Below are positions 35,199-43,992 of a stretch of 64,000 nucleotides of DNA, piece by piece (the first letter of the stretch is position 1; each line of letters starts with the position of its first letter). Made by a program: the position numbers and the translations under genes. The DNA is taken from contig OZ252011.1 of assembly GCA_965247355.1 (NCBI GenBank), positions 2,914,001 to 2,978,000 of the forward strand, given 5' to 3'. A model generated the notes under the pieces. That model did not search any database. It was not told where the DNA came from and saw only the letters and a program-made list of their open reading frames with translations. This stretch comes from RHLJ01 sp965247355 (lineage in GTDB: Bacteria; Bacteroidota; Rhodothermia; Balneolales; Balneolaceae).

Positions 35199-35353
35199 GT
35201 ATGATGAAAGCATCAAGCTAATCCGGCATCGAAGTTGTGAAGAAGTAGCAGATGATCAACACTCCCTCAGGTGCAAAAAAGAGCGCTTCAACTTCTCCCC
35301 TCTTTTGGGTACATTCGTCAAATAATTAATCCATCAAAAAAACCGCTTAAACC

Positions 35354-35728
35354 ATGGACATAAAACTCACCGGAAATGTTGTACAAGTGCTTAAAGAACA
35401 AGGTGGGCAAGGTAAAAACGGTCCGTGGAGAAAGCGCGATTTCATCCTCGAAATTCCGGGAAAGTATCCAAAGAAAGTATGCATCACCCAGTGGGGAGAT
35501 AACATCGATCAGCATCCGGTTTCTGAAGGAGCACAAGTCACCGCTTCAGTAGATATTGCAAGTCGTGAATACAACGGAAACTGGTATACCGATGTAAAAG
35601 CCTGGAGAGTTGAGGCCGGAACCGGCGAACAAAACACGGCTCAGCAATCACCACCGCCACCCAGCGCGGAAGGCTTCGAAATCGACACTAAAGAATTCGA
35701 CGATATCGATGACGATCTTCCTTTTTAG
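35354..35728 (+). CDS. DUF3127 family protein
   Basis: 124 residues, a family found mainly in Bacteroidota and relatives. The domain fills the first 88 residues (MDIKLTGNVVQVLKEQGG, WRKRDFILEIPGKYPKKV, WYTDVKAWRVE) and looks like an OB-type beta-barrel. The tail is Pro/Gln-rich and then acidic (EFDDIDDDLPF). That acidic end resembles the protein-interaction tip of single-stranded-DNA-binding proteins, so a single-strand-binding role is a reasonable guess but not known. It stands alone between two repeat-rich regions. Confidence 0.82.
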   Translation: MDIKLTGNVVQVLKEQGGQGKNGPWRKRDFILEIPGKYPKKVCITQWGDNIDQHPVSEGAQVTASVDIASREYNGNWYTDVKAWRVEAGTGEQNTAQQSPPPPSAEGFEIDTKEFDDIDDDLPF

Positions 35729-36578
35729 GGTTTATAAGAAGGTTTTTTGTCTTTTAATCTCGTAATCAGTTCGATCAATTCATAAAGACTGTCATCCTGA
35801 GTGCCCCGCTTTTTTAATCAGGATCATAATACTTTTCATACCTCCCCTCTTTCCCCTCCTTCTCAAGGAGGGGACGTTCATTCTTTCACTTCTTTATTAG
35901 TTATAAAGTCCTTCCCCTTGAGAAGGGGAAGACAGATGGGGTCAAATACCCAGATAAAAGTGAAAGAAAGAGAGTCCGAATCAGATTCTTAAGATCCTGA
36001 AACGAGTTCAGGATGACGTCGCTGTTTAGAATAATAAAGTATAATTAATACCCGAAACCATTATCCAATCAGATACTTCTTCGTCAGCTGACGAATGGGA
36101 TGACCGACCCATTTAGGCTGTCATCCTGAGTGCCTCAGGTATTCGTCCGAATCAGCCATACCTCACGAAGGATATCAAATAAACAATCTGTCCCGGGCTT
36201 AACATGTTTGATACACTTCGCTATACACCTTTTCCTTCATCAATCTTTACGGGAGCTCAGGGTGACAGCTTTGGTTAAGAATGGGATACATATTTCAACC
36301 CTTGTTCACTTTCCCGACCTCCCCTCTTTCCCCTCCTTCTCAAGGAGGGGAGACTCCTTTTTTGGGTTCGTTACTTTTTAATAAGTCCTTCCCCTTGACA
36401 AGGGGAAGACAGATGGGGTCACGGTTTGAAGGAATAAACTATATTTAATACCCGAAACCATTACCCAATCAGATCCTTCGGAAGTATCCCCAGGATGACT
36501 AAGAAAAGAGTAGCATACAAAAACACCCTTTCTCATCTCCTTAAAACTACCTACACTCCGATACATTAATTAAACACT
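35729..36578. repeat. repeat-packed intergenic region
   Basis: No gene in 850 bases. It contains composite CCCCT elements (35845-35940, 36316-36420), an exact GATCCTGAAACGAG...GGATGAC 25-mer at 35993-36017 (also at 49878-49902), TCATCCTGAGTGCC copies (35791, 36121), and a GATCCTTCGGAAG copy at 36472-36499. AATTAATACCCGAAACCATT, or a near form, precedes the GATCC copies at 34760, 36040 and 36447, so these travel as one larger unit. Confidence 0.7.
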
Positions 36579-37604
36579 ATGCGCCAACTTGTAAACACCA
36601 AACACGGGGGTTACGATGTCCTGGAAGTTCAGGAAGTTCCTGACCTTACACCCGGAGAAGACGAACTCCTCATCGATATAAAAGCTGCGGGATTAAACTT
36701 TGCTGATATCCTTGCCCGTAAAGGACAATATCCCGACGGACCCAAAACACCCTGCGTGATGGGCTATGAATCTTCCGGGATTGTGAAAGAAGTAGGAAGC
36801 GCGATTAATAAAGACTGGGTTGGGAAAGAAGTGATTGTCCTTAGCAAGTTCAAAGGACAGGCTGAGCAGGTGGTTGTCAAAGAATATCTGGTATTTAATA
36901 AACCGGAGAAATTGTCCTTTGTGGAAGCAGCCTCCATACCCGTTACCTATTTAACCGCCTGGGCATTAATGGTTGCCATGGGCGGACTCAAAAAAGGCGA
37001 ATCTATTTTGATTCATAATGCCGGCGGCGGGGTAGGATTGGCTCAGCTGGATATTGCACAGCATATAGGAGCGATCAGTTATGGAACCGCCAGTGAACGT
37101 AAACATGAGTTCCTCAAAAGCCGTGGACTGGATCATGCCATTGACTACCGCAACAACGACTGGTTTGCCGAACTGATGAAACTGACCGACAACAAGGGAG
37201 TGGAACTGGTCACCGACCCACTGGGCGGCAAAGAATGGAAGAAAAGTTATAAAGCCCTTCGAAGCACCGGGCGACTCGGAATGTTCGGTGTGTCCGTAGC
37301 CAGTAAAGGTCCTTCCGGTGGTTTAGGTGCCAAGCTGGAACTCATTAAAGCCGTTCTGGGGATGCCTACCTTCAGACCGCTTTCACTGCTGGACAAAAAC
37401 CGTGGAGTCTTCGGGGTTAATCTCGGGCATCTGTGGCATGAAAGTGAGAAAACGATCTCCTGGATGCATCAGATTCTAGACGGAGTGGAAGACGGCTGGG
37501 TCCGCCCTCATGTGGACAAAACCTTCCCTCTCGAAGATGCCGCTGAAGCCCACCGCTACATCGAAGAGCGAAAGAATATCGGAAAGGTGGTTTTGACGGT
37601 TTGA
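36579..37604 (+). CDS. zinc-independent MDR family quinone oxidoreductase-like protein
   Basis: 341-residue medium-chain reductase of the quinone oxidoreductase/VAT1 type. The GroES-like half has IKAAGLNFADILARKGQYP and GYESSGIV, without the cysteine/histidine zinc sites of alcohol dehydrogenases. The NADPH-binding motif GGGVGLAQLDIA follows after LIHNA. The end EAHRYIEERKNIGKVVLTV is typical of the family. It most likely reduces quinones or enones with NADPH. The gene is single, between a repeat region and the convergent restriction operon. Confidence 0.87.
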   Translation: MRQLVNTKHGGYDVLEVQEVPDLTPGEDELLIDIKAAGLNFADILARKGQYPDGPKTPCVMGYESSGIVKEVGSAINKDWVGKEVIVLSKFKGQAEQVVVKEYLVFNKPEKLSFVEAASIPVTYLTAWALMVAMGGLKKGESILIHNAGGGVGLAQLDIAQHIGAISYGTASERKHEFLKSRGLDHAIDYRNNDWFAELMKLTDNKGVELVTDPLGGKEWKKSYKALRSTGRLGMFGVSVASKGPSGGLGAKLELIKAVLGMPTFRPLSLLDKNRGVFGVNLGHLWHESEKTISWMHQILDGVEDGWVRPHVDKTFPLEDAAEAHRYIEERKNIGKVVLTV

Positions 37605-37650
37605 AAGCAATGCTAAAAGGAGGATCTGAAAAGATTATTCAATCAACCTT

Positions 37651-38166
37651 TTACGATTGTTTCAATTCTTCTTCATTTGAAGAAATGGATTCATCGATAT
37701 CTATATATTTCCCATAAACCCAATTTCTGATCTTTAAGCCGATTGATTCGTCAAATTCTTGAAGATTAAATTTTTTACCTTTAACGACATAATAAATAAG
37801 GGTAAGTACAATAGAGAAAAAGGCAAAAATTGATGTTATACTTGCTAGAGAAGTTAAGAACCCAAAAAAGTATAAAATAAATATTGGCGAAAGGTATAAA
37901 AGCACAAATAAGAAGCGAACGGATAGGTGTATAATAAAACTCTTTCTATCTAGCTGTTTCTTTAGTGGCCTTTTTCCCCTTAAAATTACTTTAAGCTGAT
38001 TATTGCGAATCTCAGCCTTTTCTTTGTTTTCCTTGAATTCTTTTGGTTTAAAGTGTTCAATTTTATCTTTTTTACCTGTCGTAATAAGAAATAGAAATAA
38101 AAGTACCGCAAGAACTAGTATTACGATTAGCACCCAATTAAACCTTATACCCCTTTGTGAAGCCAT
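37651..38166 (-). CDS. hypothetical three-pass membrane protein of the R-M operon
   Basis: 171 residues, unrecognised. Hydrophobic segments lie at about 11-28, 82-104 and 106-126, with a basic cytoplasmic stretch between the first two (KKDKIEHFKPKEFKENKEKAE, KRPLKKQLDRK). The ATG overlaps the stop of res by one base (TAATG), so it is part of the same operon. It is not a usual component of type III restriction systems. It is AT-rich, like the neighbouring part of res. Confidence 0.6.
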   Translation of the reverse strand: MASQRGIRFNWVLIVILVLAVLLFLFLITTGKKDKIEHFKPKEFKENKEKAEIRNNQLKVILRGKRPLKKQLDRKSFIIHLSVRFLFVLLYLSPIFILYFFGFLTSLASITSIFAFFSIVLTLIYYVVKGKKFNLQEFDESIGLKIRNWVYGKYIDIDESISSNEEELKQS

Positions 38167-40820
38167 TAATCAATAAGTGTATTTCGAAAAGCTTCTGAGA
38201 ATTTTCTCATTCTTTGGTTATGATTAAAGAATGGTAGCCCAACAAGTCGATATTCTTTGTTTTCAATGATCGGTTGAAGTTGGTATTCATTCGCTAATTC
38301 TTTTAAGAATTCTTCTTTCCAGGAATCATTTTCAAGTAATTGATCTCCTTTGGGCTCAATAAAGACTTGATAAATAAATTCCTTTTTACCTTCTTTTCTT
38401 GATAAATGAAGTAAGAAATCTGGTTCTAGGGCGCGATCATCTGAAAAATTATAAAGCTTAAAATGTTTCTCATTTCTAAGTAAATGAACTTCCTCATATG
38501 TCTTTTGAAGTTTTTCTATGGAATCCTTGATAAACTTGACCAGTTTTTTTTCTTCATCCGTACCATAATTTTCTTCAAAAGCATACCAAGATTCTTTGGA
38601 AAGATCTAAGCGGTTTTCAGGCTTAGCAGGATCACTCATCGGAAAGCCACGTTCTTCTATCCCTCCATGAACGAGATTAAAGTTCAATTCTTTATCTTTG
38701 AAAACTTCCTTCACCCAAGAACTCTTAAATACTTTTGTGCCTTTTCTTTCGACAAAACCTTTCTCGAGTTCTTTTTCTAATTCTCTAAGAACTTGTTCCG
38801 CCCAAGCGAGCTTTGTTTTTGGTTTAAGTTTCTCTAAATCTGAGCCTTTTGTTTTAATTATAATATTGATTTTGCCGAGATAGGATTCAGAATCAATAAA
38901 CTCGGTAATACTTTTAAGGTGTGGGAACCTTCTTTTCAAATTAGAGAATTGATAGAATGCTCTACGTTGTAGTGCTTTTCTGATGGTTTTTTTCCCGAGA
39001 ATTAGAAGTAATTCTTCAGATTCGGATTTATACTCAAAACCATCTTCCTGTGGCTTATTAGTTAATAAGGTTTGTTCAGAGCTTATACCCGTTGCTACCT
39101 CAAAATGAAACTTCTTGTAGTAAATATGTTCTGGGAAGCCTGTTATTTCTTCATTTTTATTTTCTTCTTGTTCATTCAGATAAATGATCCCATGCTTATA
39201 AAAGTGGGATTCTTTGAACTCTTCTTTTAGTTTAAGTTCCCTTTTTTTAGTGGTATTTGGTTTTATACCTACTTCATCTAGAGCAATATTCAGCTCCTGA
39301 ATATACCTTGAATCTGTTTTGCTATGATAATACAACTCCTCACATATTCGGAGTGGATTATTTAAATCTTCATCGAATTTTCTTTGATATAGCGGTTGAT
39401 CCTCTGAAATTTTAAACGGGCAATAGCGTGCCCCTCTCCCAATAAGCTGCGCTTCTCGAATGGTCTTTTTACCTGGGCGGTTGCCTTTCGCGTCTCGACC
39501 TTCATATAAACGAACTATATCAAATAGGTTGAGCACATCCCAACCTTCGTTTAACGCCTCAACAGCAAACACTGCCCTAATTTGATTGTTCGGATCTTCC
39601 AATGTGTTAACTTTAAGCCTTGCCTCTGAAGTGTCTTCTGAGCCACTATCGATGGAAATACATTTATTCTCAGAGAATGCTTCTTTCAACTGTAGCGCTA
39701 AGTTTTCAAGTGAAATCTCTTTCTCTTCAAAAAAAGTGAAGGCCTCTTTGAGAACTCCAGAAGTTGCTTGAGTTTTTATTTCTAATAAATCAGACTCAGA
39801 AAGAGCGGATAGTTTCTTTAAGAAGGCCTCTTTGAATTCGGAGGAAACCACATCTTTTTCCTCGGTGGTCTTTCCCCGATTCACATAGTTGGATTTGAAC
39901 ATCACTACCGGCTTGATAAGTTGTTGGTGATGAGCAAAAACCAACAGTCGATATTGGCTTAAAATAACTGCTTGCAGAGCCCTTTTTACAGGTTCTAAAT
40001 CGGCCTGAAGCACATTCACTTCTTTAGAGTATTTATCCAGATAGAATTGCTTTAAGGAATAATCAAAAATGAGTTTGTCCTTGTATTTTTCAGCAATAAA
40101 TGGATCATCCAATTCGGCTGTAGCTGTAAATTCAAGCAAGAGATTTTCTTTAGAAGCATTGAAAATCCGCATGACGGTACTTTCCCAGCTACTAAATAAT
40201 TCTTGTTGAGTTACATTCAGCTTTTTGTTTGAAGCTTTTTTGGTATCTACATTCATATGATGCGCTTCATCGGAAAGCATGACTACATTTTGGCTCTCAA
40301 AGTCTTCGTAGGTCACTGCGTTTTCTTTGGGATTATTCATCCTGGAGTGCAGCCCTTGAATCGTAGTAAAGTGAATGTTGATGTCTCGATCATTGGCTCC
40401 CTGAAAATTATCTACCTCGTTTACCCGAATGATTTCTCCGTCAATTTGAATAGGAGCATTAAAGAGGTACTTGACTGAAGCCTTGTTGAGAAAGTTATCT
40501 CGGGTTTTCTCGATGATGTTGGTACTGTTAACAAAGAACAGAAAGTTCCGATAACCTTTTTTATACAGGTGAAGAATACATCCCGCCATAATCAACGTCT
40601 TTCCGCTACCCGTAGCCATTTGAAAGAGCAAGTGGGCAGGCGATTTCTTTTCGGGATAGGATTCCAGGTAGAATTGAAACCGTTGAAAAGCTTCTTTTTG
40701 ATATGGGCGGAGTCTGAACTTTGGATTCAGATTTTCAATGATCGCCCCGTCAATTTCTGACGGTAGCATCTTTAATCCTGCCAGCGTGTTGAGATCGTTC
40801 TTCAGTTTAAATTCACTCAT
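38166..40820 (-). CDS. res: type III restriction enzyme, Res subunit
   Basis: ATP-dependent helicase/translocase and endonuclease subunit that cuts when two unmodified sites meet. Superfamily 2 motifs are visible: Walker A ATGSGKT at 69-75, DEAH at 184-187, and late helicase motifs QLIGRGARYCPF. The C-terminal nuclease core reads LEPDFLLHLSR...YQVFIEPKGDQLLE, the PD-ExK pattern. The 884 residues are in the range for Res. It overlaps the upstream RhuM gene by 8 bases and the downstream membrane gene by one. The cognate methylase is at 41918-43789. Confidence 0.92.
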   Translation of the reverse strand: MSEFKLKNDLNTLAGLKMLPSEIDGAIIENLNPKFRLRPYQKEAFQRFQFYLESYPEKKSPAHLLFQMATGSGKTLIMAGCILHLYKKGYRNFLFFVNSTNIIEKTRDNFLNKASVKYLFNAPIQIDGEIIRVNEVDNFQGANDRDINIHFTTIQGLHSRMNNPKENAVTYEDFESQNVVMLSDEAHHMNVDTKKASNKKLNVTQQELFSSWESTVMRIFNASKENLLLEFTATAELDDPFIAEKYKDKLIFDYSLKQFYLDKYSKEVNVLQADLEPVKRALQAVILSQYRLLVFAHHQQLIKPVVMFKSNYVNRGKTTEEKDVVSSEFKEAFLKKLSALSESDLLEIKTQATSGVLKEAFTFFEEKEISLENLALQLKEAFSENKCISIDSGSEDTSEARLKVNTLEDPNNQIRAVFAVEALNEGWDVLNLFDIVRLYEGRDAKGNRPGKKTIREAQLIGRGARYCPFKISEDQPLYQRKFDEDLNNPLRICEELYYHSKTDSRYIQELNIALDEVGIKPNTTKKRELKLKEEFKESHFYKHGIIYLNEQEENKNEEITGFPEHIYYKKFHFEVATGISSEQTLLTNKPQEDGFEYKSESEELLLILGKKTIRKALQRRAFYQFSNLKRRFPHLKSITEFIDSESYLGKINIIIKTKGSDLEKLKPKTKLAWAEQVLRELEKELEKGFVERKGTKVFKSSWVKEVFKDKELNFNLVHGGIEERGFPMSDPAKPENRLDLSKESWYAFEENYGTDEEKKLVKFIKDSIEKLQKTYEEVHLLRNEKHFKLYNFSDDRALEPDFLLHLSRKEGKKEFIYQVFIEPKGDQLLENDSWKEEFLKELANEYQLQPIIENKEYRLVGLPFFNHNQRMRKFSEAFRNTLID

Positions 40821-41844
40821 TCGCTTTCCCCTTCTTTGTCTTTTCTACCAATCGATCAAAATCGGATTCAAATTCCTGGTCTTGAATAGGCCGGAACTTC
40901 TCATATTCTCCTTCCGCCAATTTTTTGGCGACTGTAGCGGATACTTTCCCCGCGTTGTTCAAAATCTCGTAATCATTGAAGTCTAAGAAGGCATCCAATT
41001 TGGTAATCCAATCCTGCATGGCCATTGGGATTTGTCGCTCAGCCTGATTTTCGGCGTAATCCAAATACATGGTTACGATGCGATTCAGCGCTTTCAGTTC
41101 CTCTTCTTTTAAGTAGTTTTTTGCAACTGTGACATCGCTTTTAATCACTTTTCCTTTGGGAGCTTTTTTCCAGGTGGTTAAGCCCATATTTGGTTTACTG
41201 GCATCCGCTCGCTCTTTTATCAATTCTGCGGCGGTGTGTCCTGTAATAGCCCAGTGCAATTTATTCTGAACGGTTTTGTAGAAGGTTTTAGTGATTTCAG
41301 CTTTTGGATTGTAGTCAATGCTGGCTTCGGCGTAGATATCAGTGATTTTCTGGTAGAAGCGCCGTTCGGAGGCCCGGATTTCCCGAACCCGCTCCAACAG
41401 TTCATCGAAGTAGTCTTTACCAAATAGCGTTTTGCCTTGCTTCAGGCGTTCATCATCTAATGCAAAGCCTTTTACCAAATACTCCTTTAGGGTTCTGGTT
41501 GCCCATATTCGAAACTGTGTCGCCCTTGTAGAATTCACACGGTAGCCGACCGAAATGATAGCATCCAGATTATAGTATTCGATGTTTCGGCTAACTTCCC
41601 GGTCTCCTTCTTGTTGAACTGTCAAAATTTCTTTGACAGTTGCCTCACGATCTAATTCACCTTCCTTAAAAATGTTTTGGAAGTGATAGCTGATATTTTG
41701 CTTGGAGGTGCCAAATAATTCCGCAATTCGATTTAGCGGAAGCCATACGGTTTCTTCATTAATAATAACCTCTACCTGAACGGAGCCATCCGGTGTGGCG
41801 TAAAAAAGAAAATTGCTATGTAATTCTCTACTCATGTCCGGCAC
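40813..41844 (-). CDS. RhuM family protein
   Basis: 343 residues matching the RhuM (virulence RhuM) family: an N-terminal KilA-N/winged-helix-like part (EETVWLPLNRIAELFG, SKQNISYHFQNIFKEGEL), then EYYNLDAIISVGYRVNSTRATQFRIWATRTLKEYLVKGFALDD, which is the family hallmark. The C-terminal helical part starts KRIAEINYNP-like at YAEASIDYNPKAEI. RhuM genes are often embedded in restriction-modification operons. Their function there is not established. It lies between mod and res and overlaps res by 8 bases. Confidence 0.88.
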   Translation of the reverse strand: MPDMSRELHSNFLFYATPDGSVQVEVIINEETVWLPLNRIAELFGTSKQNISYHFQNIFKEGELDREATVKEILTVQQEGDREVSRNIEYYNLDAIISVGYRVNSTRATQFRIWATRTLKEYLVKGFALDDERLKQGKTLFGKDYFDELLERVREIRASERRFYQKITDIYAEASIDYNPKAEITKTFYKTVQNKLHWAITGHTAAELIKERADASKPNMGLTTWKKAPKGKVIKSDVTVAKNYLKEEELKALNRIVTMYLDYAENQAERQIPMAMQDWITKLDAFLDFNDYEILNNAGKVSATVAKKLAEGEYEKFRPIQDQEFESDFDRLVEKTKKGKANE

Positions 41845-41935
41845 CTTGATTTTCCTGATTCAAGGATTACCCTGATGGTTTTTGTTTTCATCATGGTTAT
41901 CATATCAATCCCATTTATCATGGTTTAGACATTTG
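41845..41935. repeat. ATCATGG/GATTACC-type repeat between mod and rhuM
   Basis: A mix of short words: CCTTGATTTTCCTGATTC, AGGATTACCCTGATGG, CATCATGGTTATCATATC, TTTATCATGG. The same words occur on both sides of the GxxExxY gene (48250-48415 and 48880-48955). The last codons of mod (MSKP-TGA) are made from this repeat. Confidence 0.6.
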
Positions 41936-43789
41936 GTAAAACGCCTTGGTCAGCTTCTTGTCTTCTTCGCTTACTGCATAATCCTCATCGTCCATTTCGG
42001 AGTAGTTGACATACAGCTGGTTTTTGTCGAGTACTTCGATGAGGAAACGTTGTTGATCTTCCAGGCTGAGTTCGGAAAAGGCTTCGGCGTGTTCGTCAAT
42101 GGCTTGCACATCCACTTGGTAACTAATAAAGGCTTTTTCCTTCATGCGCTCCCAAATGGCCGAAAGGGTTTTTGTATCTTCGGCGGCCTTAATTTCCTCT
42201 ACCCATTGCTGGTTGGCTTTTTGTAGCTCGGCATACACAAACGAACCCCCACCTTGCCAGTTTACCTCTTTACTAATGCCGCCTTGTTCTCCCTCAATTA
42301 CTTTTTGTAGCCGGGCTTTGGTTACGTCTTCCACGTAATCCATTTGCTCAATGCCTATGTACCGCCGCCCCATTTTCTGGGCTACCGCTGCCGTGGTACC
42401 TGAACCAAGAAAGAAATCGCAGATTAAGTCGTTTTCATAAGAACCTAAATGAAGAATTCTATGAATTAATCTCTCTGGTTTTGGAGTTGAGAATGTTTTA
42501 TCTCCTAAAACTTCATTTACTTCTTTCTTTGAATCTTGATTGTTCCCAACCTCTTCATGAAGCCAGATAGTCTGAGAAGTCACGCCGCTCTTAACTTCTG
42601 ACAAAAACCTTTTTAGTCTCGGAACATTACTACCATCCTCGCCAAACCATATTCGATTATCATCAATCAATTCTTTGAACTTTTGCTTCGAAACACGCCA
42701 ACAATAACCTTTTGGTGGATTAACAATTCTTCCACTAGGGGTGTTTATTGGATAATCATTAGAGGCTGAATATGTCTTTACACTTAAATCTCCAGATGTC
42801 CATGCTCCTCGAGGGTCATCATCTGTATTCGTATATCTGTCATTCATTTCCTCTGTTCTTGGGAGTAAATTTGGCCTCCAAGTCGATTTATCTTTAGCGA
42901 GCACTAAAATATGGTCATGACTATCTGAGAACCATCTAGCATCATTTTGTGGAGAAAACTTCTTTTGCCAAATCACATTGCTCACAAAATTCTCTCTCCC
43001 GAAAACTTCATCCGCTAAGATTTTAAGGTAATGAGCTTCATCATCATCAATATTCATCCACAAAGAACCATCGTTACTTAGCAATTCCTTGGCAATCTCT
43101 AAGCGACTTTTCATAAAACTCAACCAAGCAGAATGGTTAAAACGGTCGTTATAGCCGAAATCATCATTTCCAGTATTATAAGGAGGGTCAATATAAATCA
43201 GCTTCACTTTCCCCCGGTACATTTCGGCTAATGAATGTAACGCCAGCAGGTTGTTCCCTTTAATGAGTAGGTTCTCGTTTAGACTTGGGACTTTTACTTC
43301 ATGTTCACCGTCTTTGTCGTACTTTTTCCAGTTGGTGAATACTTTAGGAGCGAGAAGGCGGTCAATGTCGTCGGGGGCCAGGGTTTCATTCCAGAAAATT
43401 TCATCACGTTTGGCGTCTTCTTTGTCCTGCCCACCTTGCAGCACACAATCTTTATGTGGCCAGGCTAGTACCACGTCTCCTTTTTGGCTCAGGTAGTCGC
43501 CGTTGCTATCAGTTAAGCCAATTTTATTTTTAAAGGCGGTATAGCTATCCGGCAAAAAGCTTTTGTTATGAATGAACTGCTGGAACTTCACCTTATCAAA
43601 CACTAGTACGTCCTCTACTTCTTCAAAGAAATGCTTTTTCAAGGTCGGATTTCCTTTCAAAGTAGAAAGTAAGTCTTTATCTAAAGCCAGCGCCTGTTGT
43701 TCAATCAGTGCTTTATTGAGTTGGCCATCAATAACCAAGTTTTCGTCATTCTCTAAAGCCTTTTTCAGGTCTTCCAGCAAGTTTTGCAT
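41918..43789 (-). CDS. mod: type III restriction-modification, Mod DNA methyltransferase
   Basis: N6-adenine methyltransferase and site-recognition subunit. The catalytic DPPYNTG motif is at residues 201-207 after VKLIYI. The SAM-binding FxGxG-type motif DFFLGSGTTAAVAQKMGRRYIG comes later, in the beta-class order (catalytic motif first). The part between, about 230-420, with WQKKFSPQNDARWFSDSHDH, is the target recognition region. The N-terminal 170 residues are helical. At 623 residues it is of normal size. It is the first gene of the mod-rhuM-res-membrane protein operon, separated from rhuM by a repeat. Confidence 0.93.
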   Translation of the reverse strand: MQNLLEDLKKALENDENLVIDGQLNKALIEQQALALDKDLLSTLKGNPTLKKHFFEEVEDVLVFDKVKFQQFIHNKSFLPDSYTAFKNKIGLTDSNGDYLSQKGDVVLAWPHKDCVLQGGQDKEDAKRDEIFWNETLAPDDIDRLLAPKVFTNWKKYDKDGEHEVKVPSLNENLLIKGNNLLALHSLAEMYRGKVKLIYIDPPYNTGNDDFGYNDRFNHSAWLSFMKSRLEIAKELLSNDGSLWMNIDDDEAHYLKILADEVFGRENFVSNVIWQKKFSPQNDARWFSDSHDHILVLAKDKSTWRPNLLPRTEEMNDRYTNTDDDPRGAWTSGDLSVKTYSASNDYPINTPSGRIVNPPKGYCWRVSKQKFKELIDDNRIWFGEDGSNVPRLKRFLSEVKSGVTSQTIWLHEEVGNNQDSKKEVNEVLGDKTFSTPKPERLIHRILHLGSYENDLICDFFLGSGTTAAVAQKMGRRYIGIEQMDYVEDVTKARLQKVIEGEQGGISKEVNWQGGGSFVYAELQKANQQWVEEIKAAEDTKTLSAIWERMKEKAFISYQVDVQAIDEHAEAFSELSLEDQQRFLIEVLDKNQLYVNYSEMDDEDYAVSEEDKKLTKAFYQMSKP

Positions 43790-43937
43790 GTACTTGTTTT
43801 CGTGTGAGTTTTAATAAGCACAAAAGTAATATTTGAGGGGGTAAGTTAAAACTTCAATCTCTGTTCTTTTTATCATCCAAAACCCATTAAATACCCTTAT
43901 CCTATCCATAAACATGTTTAATGGGACTATTTAATAC

Positions 43938-43955
43938 CATAAACCTTAGTTTATG
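43938..43955. promoter_or_regulatory. operator-like dyad upstream of sbtA
   Basis: A perfect 7-4-7 dyad, CATAAAC-CTTA-GTTTATG, centred 46 bases before the sbtA start codon. It could be an operator, but no regulator gene is near. Confidence 0.35.
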
Positions 43956-43992
43956 ATCCGCACAGTAAATAATCATTCATCTTTAACACTAC

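Larger units (their letters stand above)
34136..35353. repeat. repeat-packed intergenic region
   Basis: No convincing gene lies in 1.2 kb. It is a mosaic of short repeat families: CCCCT-type elements (34317-34424, 34451-34484, 35100-35198), a GCTCCACTTTTA hairpin unit (34634-34700), GATCC-type copies (34790-34817) and degenerate ATCCGGCAT blocks (34504, 34850, 35221). The open frame 34865-35101 lies within one such block and has no gene-like features. The 65 bases from 34421 recur at 35136, so part of the region is a tandem duplication with a 715-base offset. Confidence 0.7.

Noticed and set aside
34136..36578. CRISPR array
   Set aside because: The repeats differ in length, orientation and spacing, and no cas genes are present.
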